A stretch of 26,069 nucleotides of DNA from an uncultured Clostridium sp. (GTDB taxonomy: Bacteria; Bacillota; Clostridia; Lachnospirales; Lachnospiraceae). Below, one piece after another: positions 7,228 to 14,415 of the stretch (position 1 is its first letter; each line of letters starts with the position of its first letter). Position numbers and translations under genes: made by a program. Location: NCBI GenBank assembly GCA_938036545.1, contig CALHQJ010000033.1:1-26069 (forward strand), given 5' to 3'. The notes beneath the pieces are model-generated. The model saw only the letters and a list, made by a program, of their open reading frames with translations, searched no databases and was not told the DNA's origin.

Positions 7228-7557
7228 TTAATCTCTTATGTATTTTTTATCCTGCTCTGGAAGCTTATTGTCTGATTGATACCTTTCAACTTTCATATGA
7301 AGATTATACTTATCTCTTAGTTCTGTGATTGTATCCATCATTGGTGACTGATGGTGCAAATCAATATCTTCCTGTCCTTCCCAGCTATCAATTAATAAAA
7401 CTGTTTCCTCATCATCAATTGGATAAAAATAATCATATCTGATATTGCCGTTTTCTTTTCTGATGGCATCAACTGTACCACTGGAAATCATTTCCTGTAC
7501 AAACTTTTTAGCTGATCCGTTTTCTCCTGTATAATATATATTTACTGTAATACTCAT
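7228..7557 (-). CDS. ABM-domain (antibiotic biosynthesis monooxygenase-like) protein
   Basis: 109 residues with the pattern of a dimeric alpha/beta ABM domain: a first strand SITVNIYYTG, a helix with FVQEMISSGTVDAIRKENGN, then strands YDYFYPIDDEETVLLIDSW, and a helix containing HHQSPMM. Such proteins include YgiN-like putative quinol monooxygenases and heme-handling enzymes. Many carry HxxS near the middle, as here (HHQS). GGAGGT lies 8 bases upstream of the ATG. Cytosolic. The substrate cannot be read from sequence. Confidence 0.82.
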   Translation of the reverse strand: MSITVNIYYTGENGSAKKFVQEMISSGTVDAIRKENGNIRYDYFYPIDDEETVLLIDSWEGQEDIDLHHQSPMMDTITELRDKYNLHMKVERYQSDNKLPEQDKKYIRD

Positions 7558-7619
7558 AACGATTTACCTCCATAACTTTAAATTCCATATTTCTGTTCTA
7601 TTTTCTCTAATCCCAAGGT

Positions 7620-8246
7620 TTATCCCATACTATTATAAAAATCTCTTAACAATAACGCTAATTTTTCCGGCGACTCTAAATTCACTTCATGTCCCGTTTC
7701 CGAAACTTCTTTAAATTGAGAATCCTTTAGGAGCTTTGACAATTCGATAGATGCTTTTTTATTAATTTTGTCCTTTTCTCCGCAAAGAATCAGTGTTGAA
7801 CATGAAATCCGATTCAGCGATTCACTAAAATCAAGTTTCTCCATGGAACGGCACAGGCTGATAAAATCAGATTTGCCAAAGCCTGTTTGATGAAACATTG
7901 CCTGCGGCATGAAATGGAACATTATATTTTGTACTTTTAATAGTCTTGCCGGCATCTTATATTGCGCTGCAATCAAAATCAATGCCTTAACTTTTTGAGG
8001 ATGGTCTATTGCATAGTTAAGCGCTAATACCCCACCCAGAGAAAGGGCGCATAAAATTATGTCCTCGCTCTCTGCATCGCATATTTCTGAAAAAGCCGTG
8101 TACAGATTTGAATATGTCACTGGTTTATCTCTGAGCATTTCCGGAAAATCCAGACACATCGTATTATCCGGCATGTTTGTTATCCCTGTTACCTTGTTCC
8201 AGCTGCCAGCATTTTGCCCCAGGCCATGTAAATATAAATATTTCAT
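7620..8246 (-). CDS. Alpha/beta hydrolase
   Basis: 208-residue cytosolic alpha/beta hydrolase. LHGLGQ (residues 6-11) forms the oxyanion region. The nucleophile elbow is ALSLGG with Ser69, where Ala replaces the usual first glycine of GxSxG. The acid is probably Asp159 (CGEKDKIN) and the base His186 (ETGHEVNLE). It is a little shorter than typical 240-270-residue members, with a reduced cap region. GGAG lies about 6 bases before the ATG. The substrate is unknown; plausible roles are small ester or lactone hydrolysis. It neighbours other single-gene units rather than a pathway. Confidence 0.9.
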   Translation of the reverse strand: MKYLYLHGLGQNAGSWNKVTGITNMPDNTMCLDFPEMLRDKPVTYSNLYTAFSEICDAESEDIILCALSLGGVLALNYAIDHPQKVKALILIAAQYKMPARLLKVQNIMFHFMPQAMFHQTGFGKSDFISLCRSMEKLDFSESLNRISCSTLILCGEKDKINKKASIELSKLLKDSQFKEVSETGHEVNLESPEKLALLLRDFYNSMG

Positions 8247-8304
8247 TCTCCACTCCCTAAATCAACGTTTTTTGTACAGATAAATACCGTCTCTTATTTT
8301 AACT

Positions 8305-8320
8305 TTCTGGTAGACTGGAA
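8305..8320. repeat. Imperfect palindrome just after a stop codon (copy A)
   Basis: Plus strand ttctggtagactggaa, 3 bases beyond the stop of the small membrane protein gene. It matches 12328-12343 (ttccggtaaactggaa) at 14 of 16 positions; that copy sits 1 base beyond the stop of the acetyltransferase gene. Each can form TTCC/GGAA-type arms around an 8-base centre. Confidence 0.4.
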
Positions 8321-8323
8321 GTT

Positions 8324-8620
8324 TTAAGCAATGAAAAACATTAACCAAACAATAAAGAAAAAACCTGTGCCCAAAATAGATAAACCACTAATAAACATCG
8401 TCAAAATAATTCTCCATTGAAATCCAAATGATAAAATATTACTAATACAAAGAATTAGTAAGGCGATTTGAATTAACAAAACAATTCCAGCCACAATTCC
8501 TATTGGTATAGGTCCGAAATAAAGTGAACCTTCCATGTACCATACTGCGGTCAAAATAAAAATAATGCTTGTCCCAATTGAAGTATACAAATATTTCCTA
8601 AAGTTTTTAATATATATCAA
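8324..8620 (-). CDS. Small multi-pass membrane protein with a non-ATG start
   Basis: About 98 residues, three predicted membrane helices (about 14-30, 36-60 and 70-97) and almost no soluble part. No family recognised. There is no ATG near the ribosome site: AAGGAG is followed by attgatatatatt, so translation would have to start at the TTG 1 base after AAGGAG or at the ATA or ATT codons 6-12 bases after it. A canonical ATG may have been lost by mutation. The right end of a decayed IS605-type element ends only a few bases upstream of this ribosome site, so the gene's own promoter may have been displaced. Confidence 0.55.
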   Translation of the reverse strand: MIYIKNFRKYLYTSIGTSIIFILTAVWYMEGSLYFGPIPIGIVAGIVLLIQIALLILCISNILSFGFQWRIILTMFISGLSILGTGFFFIVWLMFFIA

Positions 8621-8635
8621 TCTCCTTCCAAACGT

Positions 8636-8663
8636 GAACTACCCATTGTCTAAAGCCAATGGG
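8636..8663 (-). mobile_element. Right-end hairpin of an IS200/IS605-family element
   Basis: On the minus strand the sequence GAAGCCCATTGGCTTTAGAC, followed directly by AATGGGTAGTTCAC, is the typical end of Firmicute IS605-type elements. Its 7-bp stem CCCATTG/CAATGGG (8642-8648/8657-8663) is the kind of hairpin recognised by TnpA. It sits directly after the tnpB remnant. Confidence 0.75.
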
Positions 8664-9141
8664 CTTCCTGCTTCGCAGACCTCGCAATCTACTATCTCCA
8701 CAGGCGTTAATTCGGACAGTCCCTGCCCTATATTGTAAATGTATTTATCTTGATATATTTTCTGCCATTCCACTTTGCCTTATATTCTAACTGTCTTGTC
8801 AGCTCATACCATGATACATCACTTATAGACTTTGCCAAATGATGATTTTTGGATTTTCGTATTTCTTTCCATCAGAAGTAATACATAACTCCTTAATACC
8901 TAAATCTATTCCTGTATTTTGATTTGTATGTGGCAGTTCCATATGTTCCGTTTCCACCAAAATTGATACATAATATTTCCCGCCTGGCATCTGCGATACC
9001 GTTGCAGACTTTATCTGTCCACTAAAATTTCTATGCAGTTTTGCTTTTACTTCCTTTAGTTTAGGCAGTTTTACTTTTCCTCTATCAAAATCTACCGTTA
9101 TATTCCGATATAGCACCTTCTTACTTGAAGTTTCGCCAAAC
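8642..9141 (-). pseudogene. tnpB: Decayed tnpB (IS200/IS605 family) with two internal deletions
   Basis: TnpB is the RNA-guided RuvC nuclease of IS605-type elements. Here the open frame from about 9141 reads KVKLPKLKEVKAKLHRNFSG, then SATVSQ and the RuvC-I Asp in NTGIDLGIKELCITSDG. It jumps at NPK to NHHLAKSISDVSWYEL in another frame, so roughly 75-80 codons including the RuvC-II glutamate are gone. After WNGRKYIKINTF a second deletion removes the zinc ribbon and RuvC-III and joins to the C-terminal tail AGTVRINACGDSRLRG. The N-terminal region is missing as well. It is non-functional. No tnpA is visible. Confidence 0.88.
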
Positions 9142-9262
9142 TAAAAGCTGTCCTGTTTCTCGTTTCATTTTCATGTGAACCGGAAGTTATTGCCGCTTTA
9201 ACCTCCATATCCACCGTTTTTTCATTAGTATCAATTTTAATCGTGTTTAGTGTTTGATACAT
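9098..9262 (-). other. 54-codon open frame overlapping the tnpB remnant
   Basis: Starts MYQTLNTIKIDTNEKTV and runs into the tnpB remnant in a different frame. The composition is protein-like, but there is no ribosome binding site. It may be the N-terminal piece of a gene that the IS element landed in. Not recognised. Confidence 0.25.
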
Positions 9263-9283
9263 CGGTATTCTTGAGGTAACTTA

Positions 9284-9448
9284 TTACTTGTCCTTACTAA
9301 CATAGCCAATAACCGCCATAATAAATCCTACTAAAATCAATGCGATTGCAACCCAGGCAAGTGCATACATTGACTCCATAAAGCCACACCACATGAACAA
9401 AAAAATTGCCAAAAGCATTAAACTATTTCCAAACATAATATTTTTCAT
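9284..9448 (-). CDS. 54-aa two-helix membrane protein
   Basis: A short gene with a good start: GGTGGAG, 8 bases, ATG. The protein starts MKNIMFGNSLMLLAIFLFMW and has two hydrophobic segments (about 5-22 and 28-48) around a short polar turn. It ends with a charged tail (VSKDK). It resembles the many small inner-membrane proteins of unknown function that accompany stress or accessory loci in Firmicutes. It precedes the IS605 remnant on the same strand. Confidence 0.6.
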   Translation of the reverse strand: MKNIMFGNSLMLLAIFLFMWCGFMESMYALAWVAIALILVGFIMAVIGYVSKDK

Positions 9449-9542
9449 AATGATAGCTCCACCTATTCATATTTCATTACGCTTTTCCTCTTAGCAAACT
9501 TGACTCAAACGGGGTGAAGACTATGCTCATAATAAGAAAATG

Positions 9543-9632
9543 TTATTTTTCAGTTCTCATACTATGGGCAATATCTTTTATCCTTTGAACATTTTTATCC
9601 TTTAAAGCACTAATTAAAACATTCTCTTTCAT
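9543..9632 (-). other. 29-codon open frame after the PH-like membrane protein gene
   Basis: Encodes a charged helix, MKENVLISALKDKNVQRIKD then IAHSMRTEK. It starts 30 bases after the stop of the gene upstream. The nearest purine-rich tract is too far away for a good ribosome site, so it may be only a gene fragment. Nothing else is seen in 9449-9661. Confidence 0.25.
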
Positions 9633-9661
9633 TTACAATCCAGTGCCTCGCCTGTTACTTG

Positions 9662-10864
9662 TCAATCATGTATCGTACTATACTCTAGTCCTAAAATGCT
9701 TTTTCTTATACAAATTCTTTTCTCATCTCCTATTGATGTGCTCTCATACTTACTGCCTGATACTGTATATATTTCCTTTTCTCCATTACAGATTACATAT
9801 AACTCCCTGTCTCTGGTTTTACCTCCACTAATCTTTTTGTCTGTAACAATTGCATCCTCATGTCTTGTTCCATCGAAAGTCAATAAGAAATTTACCGGAA
9901 ATGTAATTGTAAATGCAAGAATAAAAGCGGCAAAGACAACGGAAAGTTTGCGGGCAAATCTCTGTTTTACATCGGTTCTCGACGACTTTATTACAAATGG
10001 TATTGCAAGTAACACAGTAATGACTGCTGTAATCTTCATAAAACTTCCAAAGTCATAATTAAAAAGCTTACTCAGATTTATTGATAAAAGCAGTGCGATT
10101 GCAGCTCCCATAAACGGCAGCTCATAAGCCTGTTCCTGTCCCTTTTTTGTTGTCATTTCTATAAAAATATAAGGATAGTAGTATATATATACAGCGTATG
10201 TAATTAAAAGGACTGCTATAAAGATAATCATCATACCCTTGCCGCCTAAAAGATAAGCTGCAGCATCAGAGAATATAAAAATCCTTCCTAAGATCTTCAG
10301 GATCTTCTTCGTTTTATTAATCTCCTCTTTTTTCTTTGATTTTGACATCTTCTTAACTATTTCATCTTCGTTATAAACAGACTTATAGTAATTTCGTTCT
10401 ATCCAGTTTAAAGCGCCTGCATACTTTGATACATCTTTATTTTGTTCTACTAACTCACCAAAGTCCACAATCTCTATGCCATTCTCTGCAAGCTTCACAT
10501 ATAAAGATTCATCATTAACCAGCATGCTATCCAAAGTAATAATTCTGTTGTATTTTTTGTCGATAAGTGCGGCTTGCGTTCTGTTATTTAAAGGAACCAC
10601 TAAGATGCAGCGAATATCTTTGTATTTTACATGCTGCGTTTTCTTAATTAGATAGCTAAATACAAGCCCATCTTCATTGACAACAATTATTTGCTTTTTA
10701 TAGGCTAAAATCAAAGCCACTCCCAAAATTACAAAAGGCATGAAGCAAATTGCAGCTCCAACATTCCCTGTAAGAAGCATTGCTAACACTATCAAAGAGA
10801 ATAAAACAGTAGTTACTACTCCTATTATTTTTGTCAATTTACTAAGTCTGATTACATTGTTCAT
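9662..10864 (-). CDS. Multi-pass membrane protein with an N-terminal PH-like domain, unknown function
   Basis: 400 residues. Two N-terminal membrane helices (about 12-32 and 36-55) lead into a soluble domain (56-135) with the strand pattern of bacterial PH-like domains (IIVVNEDGLVFSYLIKK..., VKYKDIRCILVVPLNN). A charged linker follows (KKMSKSKKKEEINKTKK), then about five more helices (190-327) and a C-terminal extracytoplasmic beta-rich tail. Homologues that I recognise only by architecture are called hypothetical. It is preceded by a 144-base gap with a hairpin and a decayed mini-gene. Its start ATG has no strong Shine-Dalgarno sequence (only agaaaggg nearby). Confidence 0.75.
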   Translation of the reverse strand: MNNVIRLSKLTKIIGVVTTVLFSLIVLAMLLTGNVGAAICFMPFVILGVALILAYKKQIIVVNEDGLVFSYLIKKTQHVKYKDIRCILVVPLNNRTQAALIDKKYNRIITLDSMLVNDESLYVKLAENGIEIVDFGELVEQNKDVSKYAGALNWIERNYYKSVYNEDEIVKKMSKSKKKEEINKTKKILKILGRIFIFSDAAAYLLGGKGMMIIFIAVLLITYAVYIYYYPYIFIEMTTKKGQEQAYELPFMGAAIALLLSINLSKLFNYDFGSFMKITAVITVLLAIPFVIKSSRTDVKQRFARKLSVVFAAFILAFTITFPVNFLLTFDGTRHEDAIVTDKKISGGKTRDRELYVICNGEKEIYTVSGSKYESTSIGDEKRICIRKSILGLEYSTIHD

Positions 10865-10906
10865 AAAACACTACCCTTTCTTCTAAGATAATTCATATTT
10901 TAAATT

Positions 10907-10929
10907 ATTTGAAATTGATAACTTCAAAT
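10907..10929. other. Inverted repeat upstream of the PH-like membrane protein gene
   Basis: atttgaa (10907-10913) pairs with ttcaaat (10923-10929) around a 9-base spacer, about 43 bases upstream of the minus-strand start at 10864. It could be an operator or a weak hairpin. There is no adjacent T-run on either strand long enough for a terminator. Confidence 0.3.
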
Positions 10930-10970
10930 TTATAAATATGGAAGCACTTTTTTATAATCAAAACAAACCC

Positions 10971-11003
10971 TCACTTGGGACAATTCATCCGCCTCCACCT
11001 CCC
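10971..11003 (-). pseudogene. Stub of a zinc-ribbon-type gene: strong RBS, then MNCPK-stop
   Basis: Directly after the stop of the 312-residue membrane protein gene there is a very strong ribosome site (GGGAGGTGGAGG). It is followed by ATG AAT TGT CCC AAG TGA, that is MNCPK and a stop at the position where zinc-ribbon proteins normally continue CG. The following codon is GGG (Gly). This is most simply a TGC-to-TGA nonsense mutation in a decayed MNCPKCG... gene; a leader peptide is the alternative. Confidence 0.45.
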
Positions 11004-11008
11004 TAAAT

Positions 11009-11947
11009 TTATTCAACAGCCGTAAGATTGACGATTCCATTTTCCAAAGTTACTTCAAATTCAATAAAATCTCCATAACCCATCTGAGAATAGTTATCAC
11101 AATTGTCACAATCAGCGTCAGTGTTCATGGCAAGATTTAATGAATATCCTGTGGATGAAGGATATTTACATACACTGGAAACGACTCTGCCACGGTTCAT
11201 AAATACCAGACTTACCATTCCCTCATTAATGCTGTCATTAAGCGCAGGGCTCTTTGAGCCGGTAATTCTTTTAATGTCTTTTAAAGAAAAATATGGGCCA
11301 AAAGAATATACCGTAGACCATTCAAACGGTACTGTTTCCTCCAAAGTAACCCGTTCTTCCCTTATCCCTGTCATTGCTGTTTTCAGTCTGTAATTATTCA
11401 CATAAATCATCGGGTCTCCGAAAATAAGGCAAAAAATCAGAAACATGCCCACAATAACATATGCGACATTATGGCAAAGTTCAGAGCGCTTCCATATCCT
11501 TTCATCATCTGCACTTAATGCTGCTGTCTCCCAGGTTCCATTTTTAATGGCATTTTTCTTATGCTTTGAAATATACAGAACGAGCCATACTGCATAGCCC
11601 GCTGCAAATACTAAAATAACAGTTACTACCACTCTAAGCATAGCCGTAGCAGGACTAATATAGGTAATTATTCCAGCCAGAATAATTGTAAACAGCGGAA
11701 TATCCGGCGCAATATACGCAAATTTTCCAAAGATATCCTGATATAACACCTTCTTCTGATATGCCTGTCTTACATCCTGGTCATATGCCTCCTGTGAAAA
11801 CGAAACTTTCATGCCTCTAATGGTCAAATTTCCCAGAAAAAGAATCCACAGTATATCTATAAAATCATCAATGGATACTACTTTATAAATTACAAATATT
11901 CCAAGCAGTAATGAAAGTATAAATATTGTAGGACTTATTATTTTCAC
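11009..11947 (-). CDS. Multi-pass membrane protein with a C-terminal exported domain, unknown function
   Basis: 312 residues. Predicted helices lie near 4-22, 30-44, 83-98, 104-127 and 160-177. An extracytoplasmic domain of about 130 residues follows, with strands such as MVSLVFMNRGRVVSSVC and a closing DFIEFEVTLENGIVNLTAVE. Its cysteine pair (DADCDNCDNYS) could form a disulfide or bind metal. The start is GTG with GGGGGTG 7 bases upstream. The GTG overlaps the TGA of a short ROK-like tail upstream (GTGA). Not recognised as a named family; its size and layout resemble the other PH-like or membrane hypotheticals in this array. Confidence 0.72.
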   Translation of the reverse strand: MKIISPTIFILSLLLGIFVIYKVVSIDDFIDILWILFLGNLTIRGMKVSFSQEAYDQDVRQAYQKKVLYQDIFGKFAYIAPDIPLFTIILAGIITYISPATAMLRVVVTVILVFAAGYAVWLVLYISKHKKNAIKNGTWETAALSADDERIWKRSELCHNVAYVIVGMFLIFCLIFGDPMIYVNNYRLKTAMTGIREERVTLEETVPFEWSTVYSFGPYFSLKDIKRITGSKSPALNDSINEGMVSLVFMNRGRVVSSVCKYPSSTGYSLNLAMNTDADCDNCDNYSQMGYGDFIEFEVTLENGIVNLTAVE

Positions 11948-12021
11948 GCTTTCACCCCCAGTATTACACCTACAACTGCGGCACCTATCATGCCAGCATC
12001 TCCACTAATTTCCTGTTTCAT
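11944..12021 (-). pseudogene. C-terminal tail of a ROK-like protein
   Basis: A 25-codon open frame, MKQEISGDAGMIGAA followed by VVGVILGVKA. The GDAGMIGAA motif resembles the conserved C-terminal end of ROK-family sugar kinases and repressors. Only the tail remains. Its stop overlaps the GTG start of the downstream membrane protein gene by a GTGA, which suggests an old translational coupling. Confidence 0.35.
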
Positions 12022-12039
12022 TTTCAGATAAGCCAGAAA

Positions 12040-12147
12040 TTAATTTTCTCTGTATACCGAATGGAAAATGACTTCTTTCCCTTTACTTTTTGCAAACACA
12101 ATTTCTTTGGAAACTTGATTTCCAATGTATCCTTGTAATGTGCATGT
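12040..12147 (-). pseudogene. C-terminal fragment resembling deoxyribosyltransferase/DUF4406-like proteins
   Basis: The open frame TCTLQGYIGNQVSKEIVFA, continuing KSKGKEVIFHSVYREN and a stop, carries the pattern GYIGxxxxxEIxxAxxxGKxVI. I associate this with the end of DUF4406 or nucleoside 2-deoxyribosyltransferase-like proteins. It has no start codon and is bounded upstream by a TGA. It is a gene remnant if the resemblance is real. Confidence 0.35.
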
Positions 12148-12205
12148 TCAAAAACGACCTGTTATCTATATAGTTTATCCTTTTCAATTTTTTAGAGTTT
12201 TCGGA

Positions 12206-12313
12206 TTAGAAACAGCTCACTTTTTCATCTCTGAAATCAGGCTTACCGCCATTCTCATAAGGGTTATAATGATTTAAATTGCACCCAAACTCTTCTATGT
12301 CTTTCAATTCCAT
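12206..12313 (-). other. 35-codon open frame; rest of 11948-12344 holds only fragments
   Basis: Encodes MELKDIEEFGCNLNHYN then PYENGGKPDFRDEKVSCF, preceded by a GGAAGG tract about 15 bases before the ATG. It could be a small gene or a fragment. The surrounding 397-base gap between the acetyltransferase and the 312-residue membrane protein holds this frame plus the two tails listed separately, and nothing else that I can support. Confidence 0.3.
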
Positions 12314-12327
12314 CTCTAACTTTAGCC

Positions 12328-12343
12328 TTCCGGTAAACTGGAA
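12328..12343. repeat. Imperfect palindrome just after a stop codon (copy B)
   Basis: Plus strand ttccggtaaactggaa, 1 base beyond the stop codon of the acetyltransferase gene. It differs at two positions from copy A at 8305-8320, which is 3 bases beyond the stop of another gene of the same strand. Both copies form short hairpins with an 8-base centre. Confidence 0.4.
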
Positions 12344-12344
12344 A

Positions 12345-12911
12345 TTATACATTTCCCGACATATTCCATTCCGATTTCAGCAAGCTATACATACAGGCAT
12401 CAACAATTCCTTTATTGCTAATATCTGCTTGACGCAATGTTCCCTCATAAGTTAATCCACATTTTTTCATTACATTTCCTGAATGTGGATTGTTAGGGTC
12501 ATGCTGAGACTCAATCCTATTAGCGCCTACTTCATTAAATAGAAAAGGAATAATCGCAGAAAATGCCTCTGATGTAATCCCTTTATGCCACCATTTACTA
12601 CCAATGCAATAACCAATGTGCAAAATATTCAAAGCATCATTCTTATCAACAACACTTATCGTACCAATAGGCTCATTAATATCTTTAAGAACAATTGCCC
12701 ACTGATAAAAATCTGTTTTTTCACTTTCTTTTATCCAATCTTTAATAACCCTATCTGTTATTTCCATAGAAGTATGTGTTGGCCATCTTAAAAATTCAGT
12801 TACCTTTTCATCTGATGTCCAATTTATGTATGCCGCATTTATGTCTTCAACACGGAATTTTCTCAATAATAACCTTTTGGTTTCTATTGTTTTTGTCCCT
12901 TTATGTTCCAT
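12345..12911 (-). CDS. GNAT-family N-acetyltransferase (RimJ/RimL type)
   Basis: 188 residues. It would transfer an acetyl group from acetyl-CoA to an amine of a protein N-terminus or small molecule. TKRLLLRKFRVEDINAAY (residues 11-28) is the typical RimJ/L start. The acetyl-CoA-binding turn is GSKWWHKGIT (104-113). The substrate-side DPNNPHSGNVMKKCGLTYEG (138-157) matches the conserved NxxS...GF..EG end. GGAGGT lies 8 bases before the ATG. The target is unknown. The gene overlaps the stop of a small upstream reading frame by 11 bases. Confidence 0.92.
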   Translation of the reverse strand: MEHKGTKTIETKRLLLRKFRVEDINAAYINWTSDEKVTEFLRWPTHTSMEITDRVIKDWIKESEKTDFYQWAIVLKDINEPIGTISVVDKNDALNILHIGYCIGSKWWHKGITSEAFSAIIPFLFNEVGANRIESQHDPNNPHSGNVMKKCGLTYEGTLRQADISNKGIVDACMYSLLKSEWNMSGNV

Positions 12912-13110
12912 AATATCTTACCTCCAAATTCATATTTATAACTTTCCATCTTAACAAGCTGTAATTTAATCTTCCAGTGATTTTCCACAAAATTGACAAA
13001 ACTTTCCTTCGTTTCTTCCTAACTGTTTTCCACAGGTATCCTAAAAGTGTAATTAAAAAACCTGCAATCAGAAGTGAATCTCTTAATTTTCTTCCTTTTT
13101 TTATTGACAT
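12901..13110 (-). CDS. Small basic single-helix membrane protein (tentative)
   Basis: 69 residues: a Lys/Arg-rich start (MSIKKGRKLRD), one hydrophobic segment (about 12-26), then a very basic tail (KTVRKKRRKVL). AGGA stands 5 bases before the ATG, a modest ribosome site. Its last codons overlap the acetyltransferase start region, including that gene's ribosome site. It may be a real small gene or a fragment; no homology is recognised. Confidence 0.4.
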   Translation of the reverse strand: MSIKKGRKLRDSLLIAGFLITLLGYLWKTVRKKRRKVLSILWKITGRLNYSLLRWKVINMNLEVRYYGT

Positions 13111-13146
13111 TTTATCCTACAAAAAACTTCCAATTTTCTACTTCGC

Positions 13147-13653
13147 TTAACTTTTTAACAAACCTGAAGCTTGCCCTCTTTCATCCGTTACAATATGCCT
13201 TATCCCACTATTTTTGTTGCTAAAATAAGTTCCCAGAAACGTTGGAAATGCCTTATATTTATCCAAGTCTTTAATCGGTATCCAACGCATTTCCTCTTTT
13301 ACCCCTTGTGTCGTGCTGTTACTATGAAGCTCTTGCGTCCCTCTCGGTTTCATCAGAAAATAAAAACTGAGTTCATGGCAATTCATTCCCTTTAATGCAC
13401 CATCTTTTTTATCAAAGAAATTTTCATGTATAACTGCCAAATGGTCTATCTCATAATGAACTCCTGTTTCTTCAAAAACTTCCCGACGCACTGCATCTTC
13501 TGCCGTTTCTCCATGATGGACTCCGCCGCCAATCGAATAAAAATAGTCATCTTTTTCGTTACAGGCAAATAAAACACATTCATTTTCTACTATAATTGCT
13601 GCCGCACGGTATCTGAACCATTTATTTCCTTTTGTAAATCCACAATCACACAT
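13147..13653 (-). CDS. Nudix hydrolase
   Basis: 168 residues. The complete Nudix box is at residues 43-65: G43, E49, then REVFEETGV with the metal-binding glutamates E58, E61 and E62. It hydrolyses a nucleoside diphosphate linked to another group and needs Mg2+ or Mn2+. The exact substrate cannot be read from the box. A flanking W-rich strand (EEMRWIPIKDLDKY) is the usual end of the fold. GAGGTG lies 8 bases upstream of the ATG. The MCDCGFTKGNKWFRYR start is like that of other Firmicute Nudix proteins that have a short Cys-containing N-terminus. Confidence 0.93.
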   Translation of the reverse strand: MCDCGFTKGNKWFRYRAAAIIVENECVLFACNEKDDYFYSIGGGVHHGETAEDAVRREVFEETGVHYEIDHLAVIHENFFDKKDGALKGMNCHELSFYFLMKPRGTQELHSNSTTQGVKEEMRWIPIKDLDKYKAFPTFLGTYFSNKNSGIRHIVTDERGQASGLLKS

Positions 13654-13724
13654 CCTCTTTTCACCTCTGTAACGTTCTCTGTCTGCTTCCGATTTTCCGC
13701 TCCTGACTCCATGGCAGATGTAAA

Positions 13725-14357
13725 TCAGTTTGCAGCAGGAGTTTTCAATGTAACGGCATAGGCCGTATTTATCTGCATGGGATAACTCTCTGCAATATTG
13801 CCATCATAATAGACCACAATCTCATCACCAATGCTGAAATGAGTCAAGCTGTCTTCATTCTCCACAGTCAAAGATACCACGTATTCGCCATCTTCATTTT
13901 CAATTAAAACGAAATTCTCACCAGCCTCTTTCACAATGCCTGTAATGAATGCCAGTTCTCCCGATTCAACCAGTTCATCCCCCATATAAACACGCTTTTC
14001 AACAATAAGAGAATCGTCCTGCATATTGAGAACATAATCAAAATTACCTCGATCCGAAAGGTCATAGCTTACACCGCCGGCATAGTCGTAAATCACAATT
14101 CGATTATCTATAATTCCGGAACCCATGCTTAACGTTGAACAAAGTTCCGGATTTCCATCACCAGTCAAATCGCAGAAATATAATGTATATTCTTTCACAC
14201 CACCCCAAACCATTTCATCTCCGTTAAGGCAGTCAAACCATTTGATTACGCTGTTAGACTTTGAGGATTCACTGCTCTCAAATATAGATTCTCTCCTGCA
14301 GCTTGTCAACAGAATGAAAAGTATCAGACAAAGCGCTGTCACAACTCTCTTTTTCAT
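13725..14357 (-). CDS. Lipoprotein with DUF3221-like C-terminal domain
   Basis: 210 residues from the second of two adjacent ATGs, which has GGAGGT 5 bases upstream. The signal peptide ends with lipobox LLTSC (C20). Residues about 45-135 contain a Ca-loop-like DLTGDGNPEL, as in FG-GAP or dockerin-like repeats. Residues 137-205 form a small beta domain ending GDEIVVYYDGNIAESYPMQI, which matches DUF3221/YobA-like domains. It should be anchored on the outer face of the membrane. Function unknown. The gene overlaps no neighbour and follows the 254-residue membrane protein gene by 58 bases. Confidence 0.75.
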   Translation of the reverse strand: MKKRVVTALCLILFILLTSCRRESIFESSESSKSNSVIKWFDCLNGDEMVWGGVKEYTLYFCDLTGDGNPELCSTLSMGSGIIDNRIVIYDYAGGVSYDLSDRGNFDYVLNMQDDSLIVEKRVYMGDELVESGELAFITGIVKEAGENFVLIENEDGEYVVSLTVENEDSLTHFSIGDEIVVYYDGNIAESYPMQINTAYAVTLKTPAAN

Positions 14358-14415
14358 CATCAACCTCCAAGTACTATCATAATCTGCGGTTCTTCCTGAC
14401 AATCTAAAATCCGTG

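Noticed and set aside
9643..10058. Plus-strand hydrophobic open frames opposite the 400-residue membrane protein
   Set aside because: The hydrophobicity is the reverse-strand reflection of membrane-helix codons, with no start context.
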